This document shows positions 1 through 4,797 of a DNA stretch of 5,223 bases, one piece after another (within the stretch, counting starts at the first letter, position 1; the number at the start of each line of letters is the position of its first letter). Both the position numbers and the translations under genes were made by a program. This stretch comes from Gordonia sp. (in: high G+C Gram-positive bacteria) (GTDB taxonomy: Bacteria > Actinomycetota > Actinomycetes > Mycobacteriales > Mycobacteriaceae): NCBI GenBank assembly GCA_030152405.1, contig JASLJL010000139.1, forward strand, positions 1 to 5,223, written 5' to 3'. The notes beneath the pieces are model-generated. The model had not been told where the DNA came from. It ran no database searches and saw only the letters and a program-made list of their open reading frames with translations.

Positions 1-52
1 CATCTGACTACGGATCAGAAGGTTAGGGGTTCGAATCCCTTCGGGCGCACCA
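1..52 (+). tRNA. tRNA-Arg (anticodon ACG), 5' part outside window
   Basis: The window opens inside the anticodon arm. Stem TCTGA (3-7) pairs with TCAGA (15-19) around loop CTACGGA (8-14), giving anticodon ACG at 10-12. The T arm follows (25-41, loop TTCGAAT), then the 3' acceptor strand CGGGCGC (42-48), discriminator A49 and a genome-encoded CCA (50-52). About the first 24 nt of the tRNA lie upstream of the window. An ACG anticodon must have its first base deaminated to inosine to read CGU, CGC and CGA. This makes it the standard bacterial TadA substrate, and tadA lies about 3.6 kb downstream. Confidence 0.95.
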
Positions 53-58
53 GCATTG

Positions 59-92
59 AGAAATCCCCTCCGGTTATCCGGAGGGGATTTCT
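59..92 (+). terminator. Rho-independent terminator after tRNA-Arg
   Basis: A perfect 15-bp stem (59-73 with 78-92) closes a TTAT loop (74-77). The 3' side ends in ATTTCT, so the U-rich stretch is mostly inside the stem foot. It sits 7 nt after the tRNA CCA end and would separate tRNA transcription from the next gene. Confidence 0.85.
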
Positions 93-122
93 GCGTTCCG
101 CGGCCGCGTCTCAGGCATCGCA

Positions 123-138
123 CGTGACCGACGTCACG
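123..138. promoter_or_regulatory. CRP/GlxR-type cAMP-receptor operator
   Basis: CGTGACCGACGTCACG has the form CGTGA-N6-TCACG, which matches the consensus I know for mycobacterial CRP (Rv3676) and corynebacterial GlxR exactly. The perfect dyad extends to 122-139 (ACGTGAC, 4-nt spacer, GTCACGT). Its centre (130.5) lies about 57 nt upstream of the start site predicted for the candidate promoter at 152-180. That would suit class I activation of the secreted-protein gene at 234. Binding is inferred from sequence only. Confidence 0.65.
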
Positions 139-151
139 TCAAATTAGCCAA

Positions 152-180
152 TTGTTAGCTGTACATCCCGTGTCGGATAT
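152..180 (+). promoter_or_regulatory. candidate promoter of the secreted-protein gene
   Basis: TTGTTA (152-157) could be a -35 box and GGATAT (175-180) a -10 box, with a 17-nt spacer. Transcription would start near 187 and give a leader of roughly 47 nt before the ATG at 234. The -35 is good and the -10 mediocre, so exact placement is uncertain. The segment is locally AT-rich and lies just downstream of the CRP-like box. Confidence 0.35.
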
Positions 181-233
181 GTGACTCTTAGCGAGTCGGG
201 CGGGGAGTCCGACACTTCTGACTAGGGGGAAAT

Positions 234-626
234 ATGAAGAATCGTCTGGTTGCCGTCCTGCTCGCCTTCGCGGCAGTGTTCGGATTCCTCGCCGTGGGGG
301 CGGGCACCTCGGGGGAGGCTTCGGCCGCCGTCGTCCGCGACACCGGATCGCGCGTGTTCGTCGTATTCACCAAGGCTGAGACCAAGCATCTCGCGCGTTC
401 AGGCATCGCGGGCATCGCCGACCATCCCGCTGTTGTGTCGTCGTACTACGTCTCGCCGGACGCGAAGTCGCGCGACGCGAAGCTCGTCTACGTGCGCGGC
501 CGCGGCTACGTGCACCTGACCACCGCGAATCGTCTGGTCCGCGAGGCCGCCGCGCACAACGGCAACGTGTGGATCAGCTACAACAAGACTCGCCCTCGCC
601 CGTTCACTCTGTGGACGCGCTGGTGA
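234..626 (+). CDS. small secreted basic protein, unknown family
   Basis: This 130-residue protein begins with a Sec signal peptide: MKNR, a hydrophobic core at residues 5-23, and an A-S-A signal peptidase I site at 29-31 with cleavage before A32. The mature part is about 99 residues, has no cysteine, and is strongly basic (16 Arg/Lys against 6 Asp/Glu, by hand count). It is rich in aromatic and beta-prone residues and ends in a Trp-rich tail (TLWTRW). No lipobox, membrane anchor or catalytic motif is visible, and I do not recognise the family. The ATG follows a purine-rich GGGGGA ribosome-binding site at 225-230. The gene stands alone: terminators flank it at 59-92 and 655-692, and its upstream region carries a CRP/GlxR-like box, so cAMP-linked or carbon-state control is possible. 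An extracellular or envelope location is the only functional statement the sequence supports. Confidence 0.85.
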   Translation: MKNRLVAVLLAFAAVFGFLAVGAGTSGEASAAVVRDTGSRVFVVFTKAETKHLARSGIAGIADHPAVVSSYYVSPDAKSRDAKLVYVRGRGYVHLTTANRLVREAAAHNGNVWISYNKTRPRPFTLWTRW

Positions 627-654
627 TCAGCGACTGACCGTCCTTCACGGCATC

Positions 655-692
655 ATCGGGCCGGAGTCCTTCGGGGACTCCGGCCCGATTTC
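655..692 (+). terminator. Rho-independent terminator after the secreted-protein gene
   Basis: A 15-bp perfect stem (655-669 with 675-689) closes a TTCGG loop and is followed by TTCGTTC. It lies 28 nt after the TGA at 624-626 and isolates the gene from the MmpS-like gene downstream. Confidence 0.85.
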
Positions 693-790
693 GTTCGTGC
701 CGACGGGGCGTCAGGTCAGCAGTCACCGAAGAATCCACTGCCTCGACGAGAGCGTAAGTGCTGCGGGTTGAGAGGGCGGGGAGCGAATCC

Positions 791-1516
791 GTGCCGCGTA
801 GGGTGTGTGGCGTGGAATCGGGAGAGTGGAACAGGCGGCCCGGGTACCGGCCGCCGATGGCTGCGGGGCAGCAGTATCCTGCCCTCGGCTACGCTCCCGA
901 CGGCACTGCTCGGCTCGGCTACCAGCCGGGACCGCGTGGCGAGTTCCCCTCCGAACAGGCGGCGCAGGCCGGTGGCCCGCCGCCGGAAGCGCCCGTGGAC
1001 ACGCCGCCGCCGATTTCGCCGCCACCGAACTCCCCGTTGCGGGTCACGCTCGGGATTCTCGCGGTGGTCGCGCTGGTGCTCGGCGTCGTGGGGGTGCTGA
1101 AGCTGATGGGCGGCGACAACGGAGACGACATCCCCACGCGCGCCGCGCCACCGGCGACGCAGAACACCGACGATCCGTACTTGCCGAAGTCGATCACCCC
1201 CACCGAGACCGTTCCCGGCGAGTCGCGGCGGCCGGTGCCGGGCACCGGCGTGCAGGCTCAGGTGACCGTCGAAGGCGCGCCGGGAACCATGATCGTCTAC
1301 TCCGACGCAGGCCGAGTACGTGTCGGCAGATTGAGCTCCGACCGGTGGGAGCAGACTGTCTCGACGTCGGGAGGCGGTCTGATCAGTGTCAACGCAGTCG
1401 CCGCCGCGGGGTCGGGTGCGTCGTGCACCATCACCGTCGACGGGACCGTCCTGGCCCACGAAGAAGTGTCCGCAGGCGATTCGTCCGGCGTTGTGGTCTG
1501 CCGAGCGACGGCCTGA
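791..1516 (+). CDS. MmpS-like single-pass membrane protein with proline-rich cytoplasmic arm
   Basis: With the GTG at 791 the product has 241 residues. Order: a proline/glycine-rich, Tyr-containing N-terminal arm (about 1-82, very proline-dense at 63-82); one transmembrane helix (about 83-106); a Thr/Pro linker; and a C-terminal beta-rich domain (about 155-239). That domain follows the MmpS pattern: a G-x-x-G-T start, one central Trp (W186), and C212 and C237 framing a T-I-T-V-D-G strand. MmpS proteins are accessory partners of MmpL lipid and siderophore transporters, but no mmpL lies nearby, and the long cytoplasmic arm is longer than in classical MmpS proteins (about 140-150 residues). The start is uncertain. 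GTG 791 has GGGGAG 7 nt upstream; GTG 758 (252 residues) has GAGAG 5 nt upstream; GTG 812 is also possible. The gene ends 16 nt before the next GTG. Membrane topology is secure; MmpS kinship is pattern-based. Confidence 0.8.
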   Translation: MPRRVCGVESGEWNRRPGYRPPMAAGQQYPALGYAPDGTARLGYQPGPRGEFPSEQAAQAGGPPPEAPVDTPPPISPPPNSPLRVTLGILAVVALVLGVVGVLKLMGGDNGDDIPTRAAPPATQNTDDPYLPKSITPTETVPGESRRPVPGTGVQAQVTVEGAPGTMIVYSDAGRVRVGRLSSDRWEQTVSTSGGGLISVNAVAAAGSGASCTITVDGTVLAHEEVSAGDSSGVVVCRATA

Positions 1517-1520
1517 AAGC

Positions 1521-1526
1521 TAACGT
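1521..1526 (+). promoter_or_regulatory. candidate -10 box of a leaderless promoter
   Basis: TAACGT fits the actinobacterial TANNNT -10 pattern and ends 6 nt before the GTG at 1533. Transcription starting at the G of the start codon would give a leaderless mRNA. No convincing Shine-Dalgarno or -35 box accompanies it. It lies in the 16-nt gap after the MmpS-like gene, so read-through from upstream is also possible. Confidence 0.4.
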
Positions 1527-1532
1527 AGAGAC

Positions 1533-2126
1533 GTGACTTCCTCCGACACGGGGGCCGACGCCGGCTCCAAGACGATGTTCACCTGGCGCAGCCCCGACGG
1601 GGGACGGCTCGAACAGGTGCGCCTGAAGACCGGCGGCGGCCGTCTTCGCGCCTACGGCCGGATCATCGCGGCGGCCGACGCCGACACCGAGGCGTACTCG
1701 GCGTCGTACGAATTGGTCACCAACGACATCGGGGTCACTCGACGGATCTCCGTCCGGGTGATTCGAGCGGGCGGCGAGGGCCAGCTCGACCTGAGTCGTG
1801 ACATGGACGGCAAATGGATGGTCCAGACCGGCGACAGCACCGTGCAGAGCGAGTTCGGCGGCGCCGAAGCGGTCGACGTGCTGGGGTCGCCTTTCTTCAA
1901 GACACTGCCGATCAACCGGTTCAAGCTGATCGAGGGCGGTTCCGCCGAGAGCGTTCCGCTCGTCAGCCTGCGGCTCCCCACGTTCAACATCGAGGGTGCG
2001 CGAGCCGACTACACCGTCGCCGACGGACGGCTCACCGTGACCTCCGACGGGCAGACCAGCGAGCTGACCATCGACGACGAGGGCGTGGTCCTCGACTACG
2101 TCGGCCGGGCCACCCGCATCATCTGA
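1533..2126 (+). CDS. putative glycolipid-binding protein (DUF1089 / PF06475 family, Rv3755c-like)
   Basis: The 197-residue protein has no signal peptide or membrane segment and reads as an all-beta cytosolic domain. It shows the DUF1089 landmarks in order: the Y-x-x-x-Y-E-L strand with an Arg-rich following strand (about 54-77); D-x-D-G-K-W (90-95); the core V-D-V-L-G-S-P-F-F-K-T-L-P-I-N-R (114-129), matching the family's tPftNtLPIrR signature; and the closing D-D-E-G-V-V-L-D-Y (181-189) with a terminal Arg-rich tail. Pfam calls the family 'putative glycolipid-binding' after a Pseudomonas structure (PA1994); no specific ligand or reaction is established to my knowledge. The usual Gly-Cys before the D-V-D motif is replaced by G-A-E-A. 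GTG 1533 is favoured because a TAACGT -10 box sits 6 nt upstream. The gene converges with tyrA, leaving only 3 nt between stop codons, and keeps the M. tuberculosis order Rv3755c-tyrA. Confidence 0.85.
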   Translation: MTSSDTGADAGSKTMFTWRSPDGGRLEQVRLKTGGGRLRAYGRIIAAADADTEAYSASYELVTNDIGVTRRISVRVIRAGGEGQLDLSRDMDGKWMVQTGDSTVQSEFGGAEAVDVLGSPFFKTLPINRFKLIEGGSAESVPLVSLRLPTFNIEGARADYTVADGRLTVTSDGQTSELTIDDEGVVLDYVGRATRII

Positions 2127-2129
2127 GCG

Positions 2130-3083
2130 TCACCCGAGCCAGACGCGCGCCTGGTGCGCCTGGCGTCGCAGTTCCTGCTGCCATCCGTCGTCCCCCACGG
2201 TGACGTCGGTGATCGGGACCGGAGCGGCTCCCGCGATCTCCTCGTAGCGGAGTCGTGCCCGGTGACCGGACTCCACGAGGGCTGCGACATCACCGTGGTC
2301 GCGGAGCTGATCGCGTGCGGCGACGAGCAGATCGATCGTCTCGCTCAGAGTGTTCAACAGGGCGATGGAGTTCGCCTCGAGCATGGCGCGCTGAAGATCG
2401 GGAGCCGTTCCCGCGACGCGTGTGCCGTCGCGGAAGCTGCCCGCGGCGAGACGCAGAGACAACGCACTCTCACCCGCTCCGACAGCGGCCGTCACCGCCG
2501 CCGTCAGATGCGGGTTGTGCGAGATGGCGGCCGCTGCGCGATCGTGGGCGTCGTTCGCCGCGGGCACGATGTACGAGCCCGCGGCCCGCGCGATCGCGGC
2601 GACGGCGAGCCAGTCCTCGGCTTCGGTGTCGTCGTGCGTGGTCACCATCCACATCGCGTCCTCGAACAGCGACGGGTCGGTGGCCTCCCAGCCCGAGAAG
2701 GCGGTACCCGCCATCGGGTGGCCGCCCACGTACCGGCCGCCGGGATGGTGGTGTGCCACGATCCGCGCGACCTCCTCCTTGACGCTCACCACATCGGTCA
2801 ACAGGCAGTCCGGAGCATGCGCGGCGACGGCGTCGACGATCGGCCCGAGGGTCGTGACCGGCGTCGCCAGCACGATCACCGCATCGACTGCGGCGGCGCG
2901 CGTCAGGGTGGTGGTGAGGTCGGTCGACGCGTCGTACCCGTCCGCGAGCGCCGCGTCGACGGTCGCCGACGAACGGTTGTAGCCGAAGACGTCCTCGCGG
3001 TCGACGGCGAGTCTGCGGAGCAGGGATCCGCCGATGAGGCCGAGGCCGAGAATGCAGACGGGACGCGACGATGCGGTGGACAC
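2130..3083 (-). CDS. tyrA: prephenate/arogenate dehydrogenase
   Basis: TyrA oxidatively decarboxylates prephenate (to 4-hydroxyphenylpyruvate) or arogenate (to tyrosine) in the cytosol, committing chorismate-derived carbon to tyrosine. The 317-residue product opens with a Rossmann NAD(P) motif G-L-G-L-I-G at 13-18. It then carries D-V-V-S-V-K (97-102), the substrate-site G-H-P-M-A-G (121-126, H122), an A-H-D/S-H-N-P-H helix with H180, H189 and H192, and F-R-D-G-T-R-V-A-G-T (217-226). The C-terminal helical domain dimerises in the family. No chorismate mutase domain and no clear ACT regulatory domain are present. Prephenate or arogenate preference cannot be read from sequence; C. glutamicum TyrA is reported to use arogenate. 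The GTG at 3083 is the only usable start before the Rossmann motif; a GAAGG lies just 1 nt upstream, which is too close for a normal ribosome-binding site. It diverges from the TadA-associated gene across 71 nt. Confidence 0.95.
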   Translation of the reverse strand: MSTASSRPVCILGLGLIGGSLLRRLAVDREDVFGYNRSSATVDAALADGYDASTDLTTTLTRAAAVDAVIVLATPVTTLGPIVDAVAAHAPDCLLTDVVSVKEEVARIVAHHHPGGRYVGGHPMAGTAFSGWEATDPSLFEDAMWMVTTHDDTEAEDWLAVAAIARAAGSYIVPAANDAHDRAAAAISHNPHLTAAVTAAVGAGESALSLRLAAGSFRDGTRVAGTAPDLQRAMLEANSIALLNTLSETIDLLVAARDQLRDHGDVAALVESGHRARLRYEEIAGAAPVPITDVTVGDDGWQQELRRQAHQARVWLG

Positions 3084-3118
3084 GCCTTCAAGCGTGGCAT
3101 ACCCGGGCGTAATCCGAC

Positions 3119-3147
3119 TTGGGAGAGTGTCGAAAAGCGGCTACCGT
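3119..3147 (+). promoter_or_regulatory. promoter predicted to give a leaderless transcript
   Basis: TTGGGA (3119-3124), a 17-nt spacer and TACCGT (3142-3147, TANNNT pattern) form a well-spaced promoter. The -10 box ends 7 nt before the ATG at 3155, so transcription should begin at or next to the A of the start codon. The lack of a clear Shine-Dalgarno supports leaderless translation. It would drive the TadA-associated gene and tadA, and lies in the 71-nt divergent gap with tyrA. Confidence 0.6.
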
Positions 3148-3154
3148 GGCGGGC

Positions 3155-3676
3155 ATGGCCAAGCCTGTCGCCGAGAGCGATTACACCGACGTCGACGGCT
3201 TCGCAGTGGCCGTCGTCCTCAGTGAGTCCGGCTGGAAGGTGACGGCCCTCAAACCGTCGGCACTCGACAGCCTCGACGACGCCGAGCTCCAGCTGCGTGA
3301 ACTCCGGGTGGCCGGCGCCGTCTTCGGTCTCCTCGACGTGGACGACGAATTCTTCATCATCGTCCGCCCGTCGCCGTCTGGTGCTCGTCTCCTGATCTCC
3401 GACGCCACGGCCTCCGTCGACTACGACATCGCCGTCGACGTCCTCGACGCGTTGAACGTCGAAGTGCCAGACCTCGATCCCGACGACATCGACGACGTCG
3501 ACCCGTGGGAGGAGGGCGACCTCGCGATCCTCGCCGACCTCGGCCTGCCCGATGCCGTGATGAGCGTGATCGTCGGAGACACCGACCTCTACGCCGACGA
3601 GCAGCTCGGCATGGTCGCCGCGCGCCTGGGCTTCGCCGACGAGCTGGCTGCCGTCCTCGACGACCTCGGTCACTGA
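3155..3676 (+). CDS. tRNA adenosine deaminase-associated protein (TIGR03941-like, Rv3753c-like)
   Basis: The product is a 173-residue, very acidic, cytosolic protein without signal or membrane segment. It matches the actinobacterial family named for its constant position beside tadA. Recognisable parts are an N-terminal D-G-F-A-V-A-V strand with a following W (14-27); D-V-D-D-E-F-F-I-I-V-R-P (61-72); an Asp-rich turn (106-117); W-E-E-G-D-L-A-I-L-A-D-L-G-L (118-131); and D-L-Y-A-D-E-Q-L with a terminal L-G-F motif (144-160). The biochemical role is not established; a link to tRNA editing is inferred from gene neighbourhood. I chose the ATG at 3155 over an in-frame TTG at 3119, because the TTG coincides with the predicted -35 box and the ATG lies 7 nt after TACCGT. 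tadA starts 8 nt after the stop codon, so the two are almost surely co-transcribed. Confidence 0.9.
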   Translation: MAKPVAESDYTDVDGFAVAVVLSESGWKVTALKPSALDSLDDAELQLRELRVAGAVFGLLDVDDEFFIIVRPSPSGARLLISDATASVDYDIAVDVLDALNVEVPDLDPDDIDDVDPWEEGDLAILADLGLPDAVMSVIVGDTDLYADEQLGMVAARLGFADELAAVLDDLGH

Positions 3677-3684
3677 CCGGCGCG

Positions 3685-4161
3685 ATGGTCCCCGATCGCG
3701 GCGCCGTGCAGCGCGACGCGGAGGCGCTGATGCGTCTCGCGTTGGACGCCGCCCACGACGTGGGTCCCGACGACGTCCCGATCGGTGCGGTGATCGTCGC
3801 GCCCGACGGCTCGGTGCTCGCATCCGCCGCGAACCGTCGCGAGGCGGATGGCGACCCGACCGCCCACGCTGAGGTCCTGGCGTTGCGCGAAGCGACCCGC
3901 AAGCACGGCGACGGCTGGCGGCTCGAAGGGTGCACCCTGGCGGTGACCGTCGAACCGTGCACGATGTGCGCGGGGGCGATCGGGCTGGCGCGAGTGTCCC
4001 GCGTCGTGTTCGGTGCGTGGGAGCCGAAGACGGGCGCGGTCGGCTCGCTGTGGGATGTCTTGCGCGACCCGCGGCTCGTCCATCGACCGGAAGTCCTGGG
4101 CGGGGTTCTCGACGCCGAATGTGCTGCGCTCGTCACCGACTTCTTCGCTGCGCGGCGCTGA
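3685..4161 (+). CDS. tadA: tRNA-specific adenosine deaminase
   Basis: TadA hydrolytically deaminates A34 of tRNA-Arg(ACG) to inosine, letting one tRNA read CGU, CGC and CGA. The 158-residue protein is close to the usual 150-170. It carries the cytidine/deoxycytidylate-deaminase zinc fold: P-I-G-A-V-I-V (32-38); H61-A-E63, with H61 as zinc ligand and E63 as proton shuttle; and E-P-C92-T-M-C95, the remaining zinc ligands. The TadA-specific tail K-T-G-A-V-G-S-L-W-D-V-L (115-126) and E-C-A-A-L-V-T-D-F-F (145-154) distinguishes it from guanine or cytosine deaminases. The ATG at 3685 gives a normal N-terminus; a Shine-Dalgarno is weak, consistent with coupling to the upstream gene 8 nt away. Its substrate tRNA-Arg(ACG) lies at the left edge of the same window. 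Confidence 0.95.
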   Translation: MVPDRGAVQRDAEALMRLALDAAHDVGPDDVPIGAVIVAPDGSVLASAANRREADGDPTAHAEVLALREATRKHGDGWRLEGCTLAVTVEPCTMCAGAIGLARVSRVVFGAWEPKTGAVGSLWDVLRDPRLVHRPEVLGGVLDAECAALVTDFFAARR

Positions 4162-4220
4162 ATCTGCGGCACACTGGAGGGGCGGGCGCACAGCCCATCA
4201 GGACTCCGGAAGGAAACGTC

Positions 4221-4592
4221 ATGTCTGATCCGATGGACAAGGTCAACGAGGTCGTCGATGTCGTTCGCGGCAAGGTCAACGAGATCGCCGACAGTGAGCA
4301 GGTGAAGGCCGCCGTCGACACCGCCCGAACCAAGTTCGACGAGATCGCCGCCAATGAGCACGTCCAGGGCGCCGTCAACACGGCTATGGGCAAGGTCAGC
4401 GAGATCGCCGCCAATGAGCACGTCCAGAACGCCGTCAACACGGCGATCGGCAAGGTCAACGAGGTCGCGGCGAACGAGCAGGTGCAGAGCGCCGTGAACA
4501 CCGCGGTCGGCAAGGTGAGCGAGTTCGCCGACAAGCTGACCGGTGGAGGCTCCGGTGGCGCCGGCGGCGCCGGACCGTCGACCGACAAGTAG
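4221..4592 (+). CDS. tandem-repeat amphipathic helical protein, unknown function
   Basis: The 123-residue product has no signal peptide, cysteine or membrane segment. It is built from four 20-residue repeats (17-36, 37-56, 57-76, 77-96) with consensus GKVxEIAANEHVQxAVNTAx, a half-repeat before them (about 6-15) and a partial one after (97-107). It ends in a Gly/Ser/Ala tail (108-117) and PSTDK. Hydrophobic positions recur as in an amphipathic helix or coiled coil, with charged K/E/N/Q on the other face. The pattern recalls LEA-like or apolipoprotein-like repeats and the small helical proteins annotated as Rv0909-type antitoxins, but I cannot assign a family. The ATG has a strong ribosome-binding site (GGAAGGA, 4208-4214, 6-nt spacing), unlike its leaderless neighbours. 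It follows tadA by 59 nt, and no clear terminator lies between it and the tRNA-Ser promoter. Confidence 0.85.
   Translation: MSDPMDKVNEVVDVVRGKVNEIADSEQVKAAVDTARTKFDEIAANEHVQGAVNTAMGKVSEIAANEHVQNAVNTAIGKVNEVAANEQVQSAVNTAVGKVSEFADKLTGGGSGGAGGAGPSTDK
4269..4541 (+). repeat. 60-bp in-frame tandem repeat, 4 full copies plus partial
   Basis: The units begin at 4269, 4329, 4389 and 4449, with a partial unit from 4509. Units 2 and 3 are nearly identical over roughly 40 bp (4341-4382 against 4401-4442), including the shared rare-looking AAT codon. Units 1 and 4 differ more, mainly at synonymous positions. This implies a recent duplication or gene-conversion step in the middle of an older array. Confidence 0.9.
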
Positions 4593-4627
4593 TCGAACTT
4601 CACGGAAATAGGGTCTGACCAGCAGAT

Positions 4628-4656
4628 TTCGTGCTAGGAGGCAGCTGCCGTATAGT
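4628..4656 (+). promoter_or_regulatory. tRNA-Ser promoter
   Basis: TATAGT at 4651-4656 is a near-consensus -10 box. A weak -35 (TTCGTG, 4628-4633) sits 17 nt upstream. The -10 ends 7 nt before the first base of the mature tRNA, so the primary transcript should have almost no 5' leader. Confidence 0.6.
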
Positions 4657-4663
4657 TCTTCCC

Positions 4664-4751
4664 GGTGGCGTGTCCGAGCGGCCGAAGGTGCGACACTCGA
4701 AATGTCGTGTGTAGTAACCCTGCACCGGGGGTTCAAATCCCTCCGCCACCG
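4664..4751 (+). tRNA. tRNA-Ser (anticodon CGA)
   Basis: This is a class II tRNA of 88 nt. Acceptor GGTGGCG (4664-4670) pairs perfectly with CGCCACC (4744-4750), and the discriminator is G4751, as usual for serine tRNAs. Anticodon stem CGACA/TGTCG (4691-4695, 4703-4707) encloses loop CTCGAAA with anticodon CGA at 4698-4700, which reads UCG. The long variable arm forms GTGTAG/CTGCAC (about 4709-4725), and the T loop is TTCAAAT. No CCA is encoded (the next bases are CTC), unlike the tRNA-Arg at the left edge. tRNA-Ser genes are common integration targets, which matters for the debris that follows. Confidence 0.95.
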
Positions 4752-4755
4752 CTCG

Positions 4756-4792
4756 AGGCCCCCGATCTGCACTGCAGGTCGGGGGCCTTTTC
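4756..4792 (+). terminator. Rho-independent terminator after tRNA-Ser
   Basis: AGGCCCCCGA (4756-4765) pairs with TCGGGGGCCT (4779-4788), extended inward by further pairs toward a small loop. The stem is followed by TTTTCC. It begins 5 nt after the tRNA end. Confidence 0.9.
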
Positions 4793-4797
4793 CACGC

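Noticed and set aside
716..1459. Minus-strand open frame (247 codons) opposite the MmpS-like gene
   Set aside because: The product is Arg-rich and low-complexity with no domain, while the plus frame has a clear transmembrane helix and MmpS pattern.
2154..3242. Plus-strand open frame (362 codons) opposite tyrA
   Set aside because: It lies wholly antisense to a gene with all TyrA motifs, is Arg/Gly-rich, and has no recognisable domain. It is a high-GC shadow frame.
2903..3823. Minus-strand open frame (306 codons) opposite the TadA-associated gene
   Set aside because: Its acidic/valine-rich stretch is the complement of the Asp-rich codons of the real gene, and it crosses the tyrA start region.
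4269..4541. CRISPR-like regular repeats
   Set aside because: The 60-bp period is in frame, covers the whole unit without unique spacers, and translates to a uniform 20-residue repeat. It is a coding repeat.
4640..4649. GGCAGCTGCC palindrome downstream of the repeat gene
   Set aside because: It has only 10 bp, no room for a stable loop and no T-tract, and it falls inside the tRNA-Ser promoter spacer. It is not a credible terminator or operator.
3357..4772. Long minus-strand open frame (471 codons) spanning tRNA-Ser, the repeat gene and tadA
   Set aside because: It is antisense to tadA, the repeat gene and tRNA-Ser. Its G-L-E-R-W-R-R-D-L-N-P-R start is the well-known false translation of an antisense tRNA-Ser, and the rest is Arg/Ser-rich shadow.
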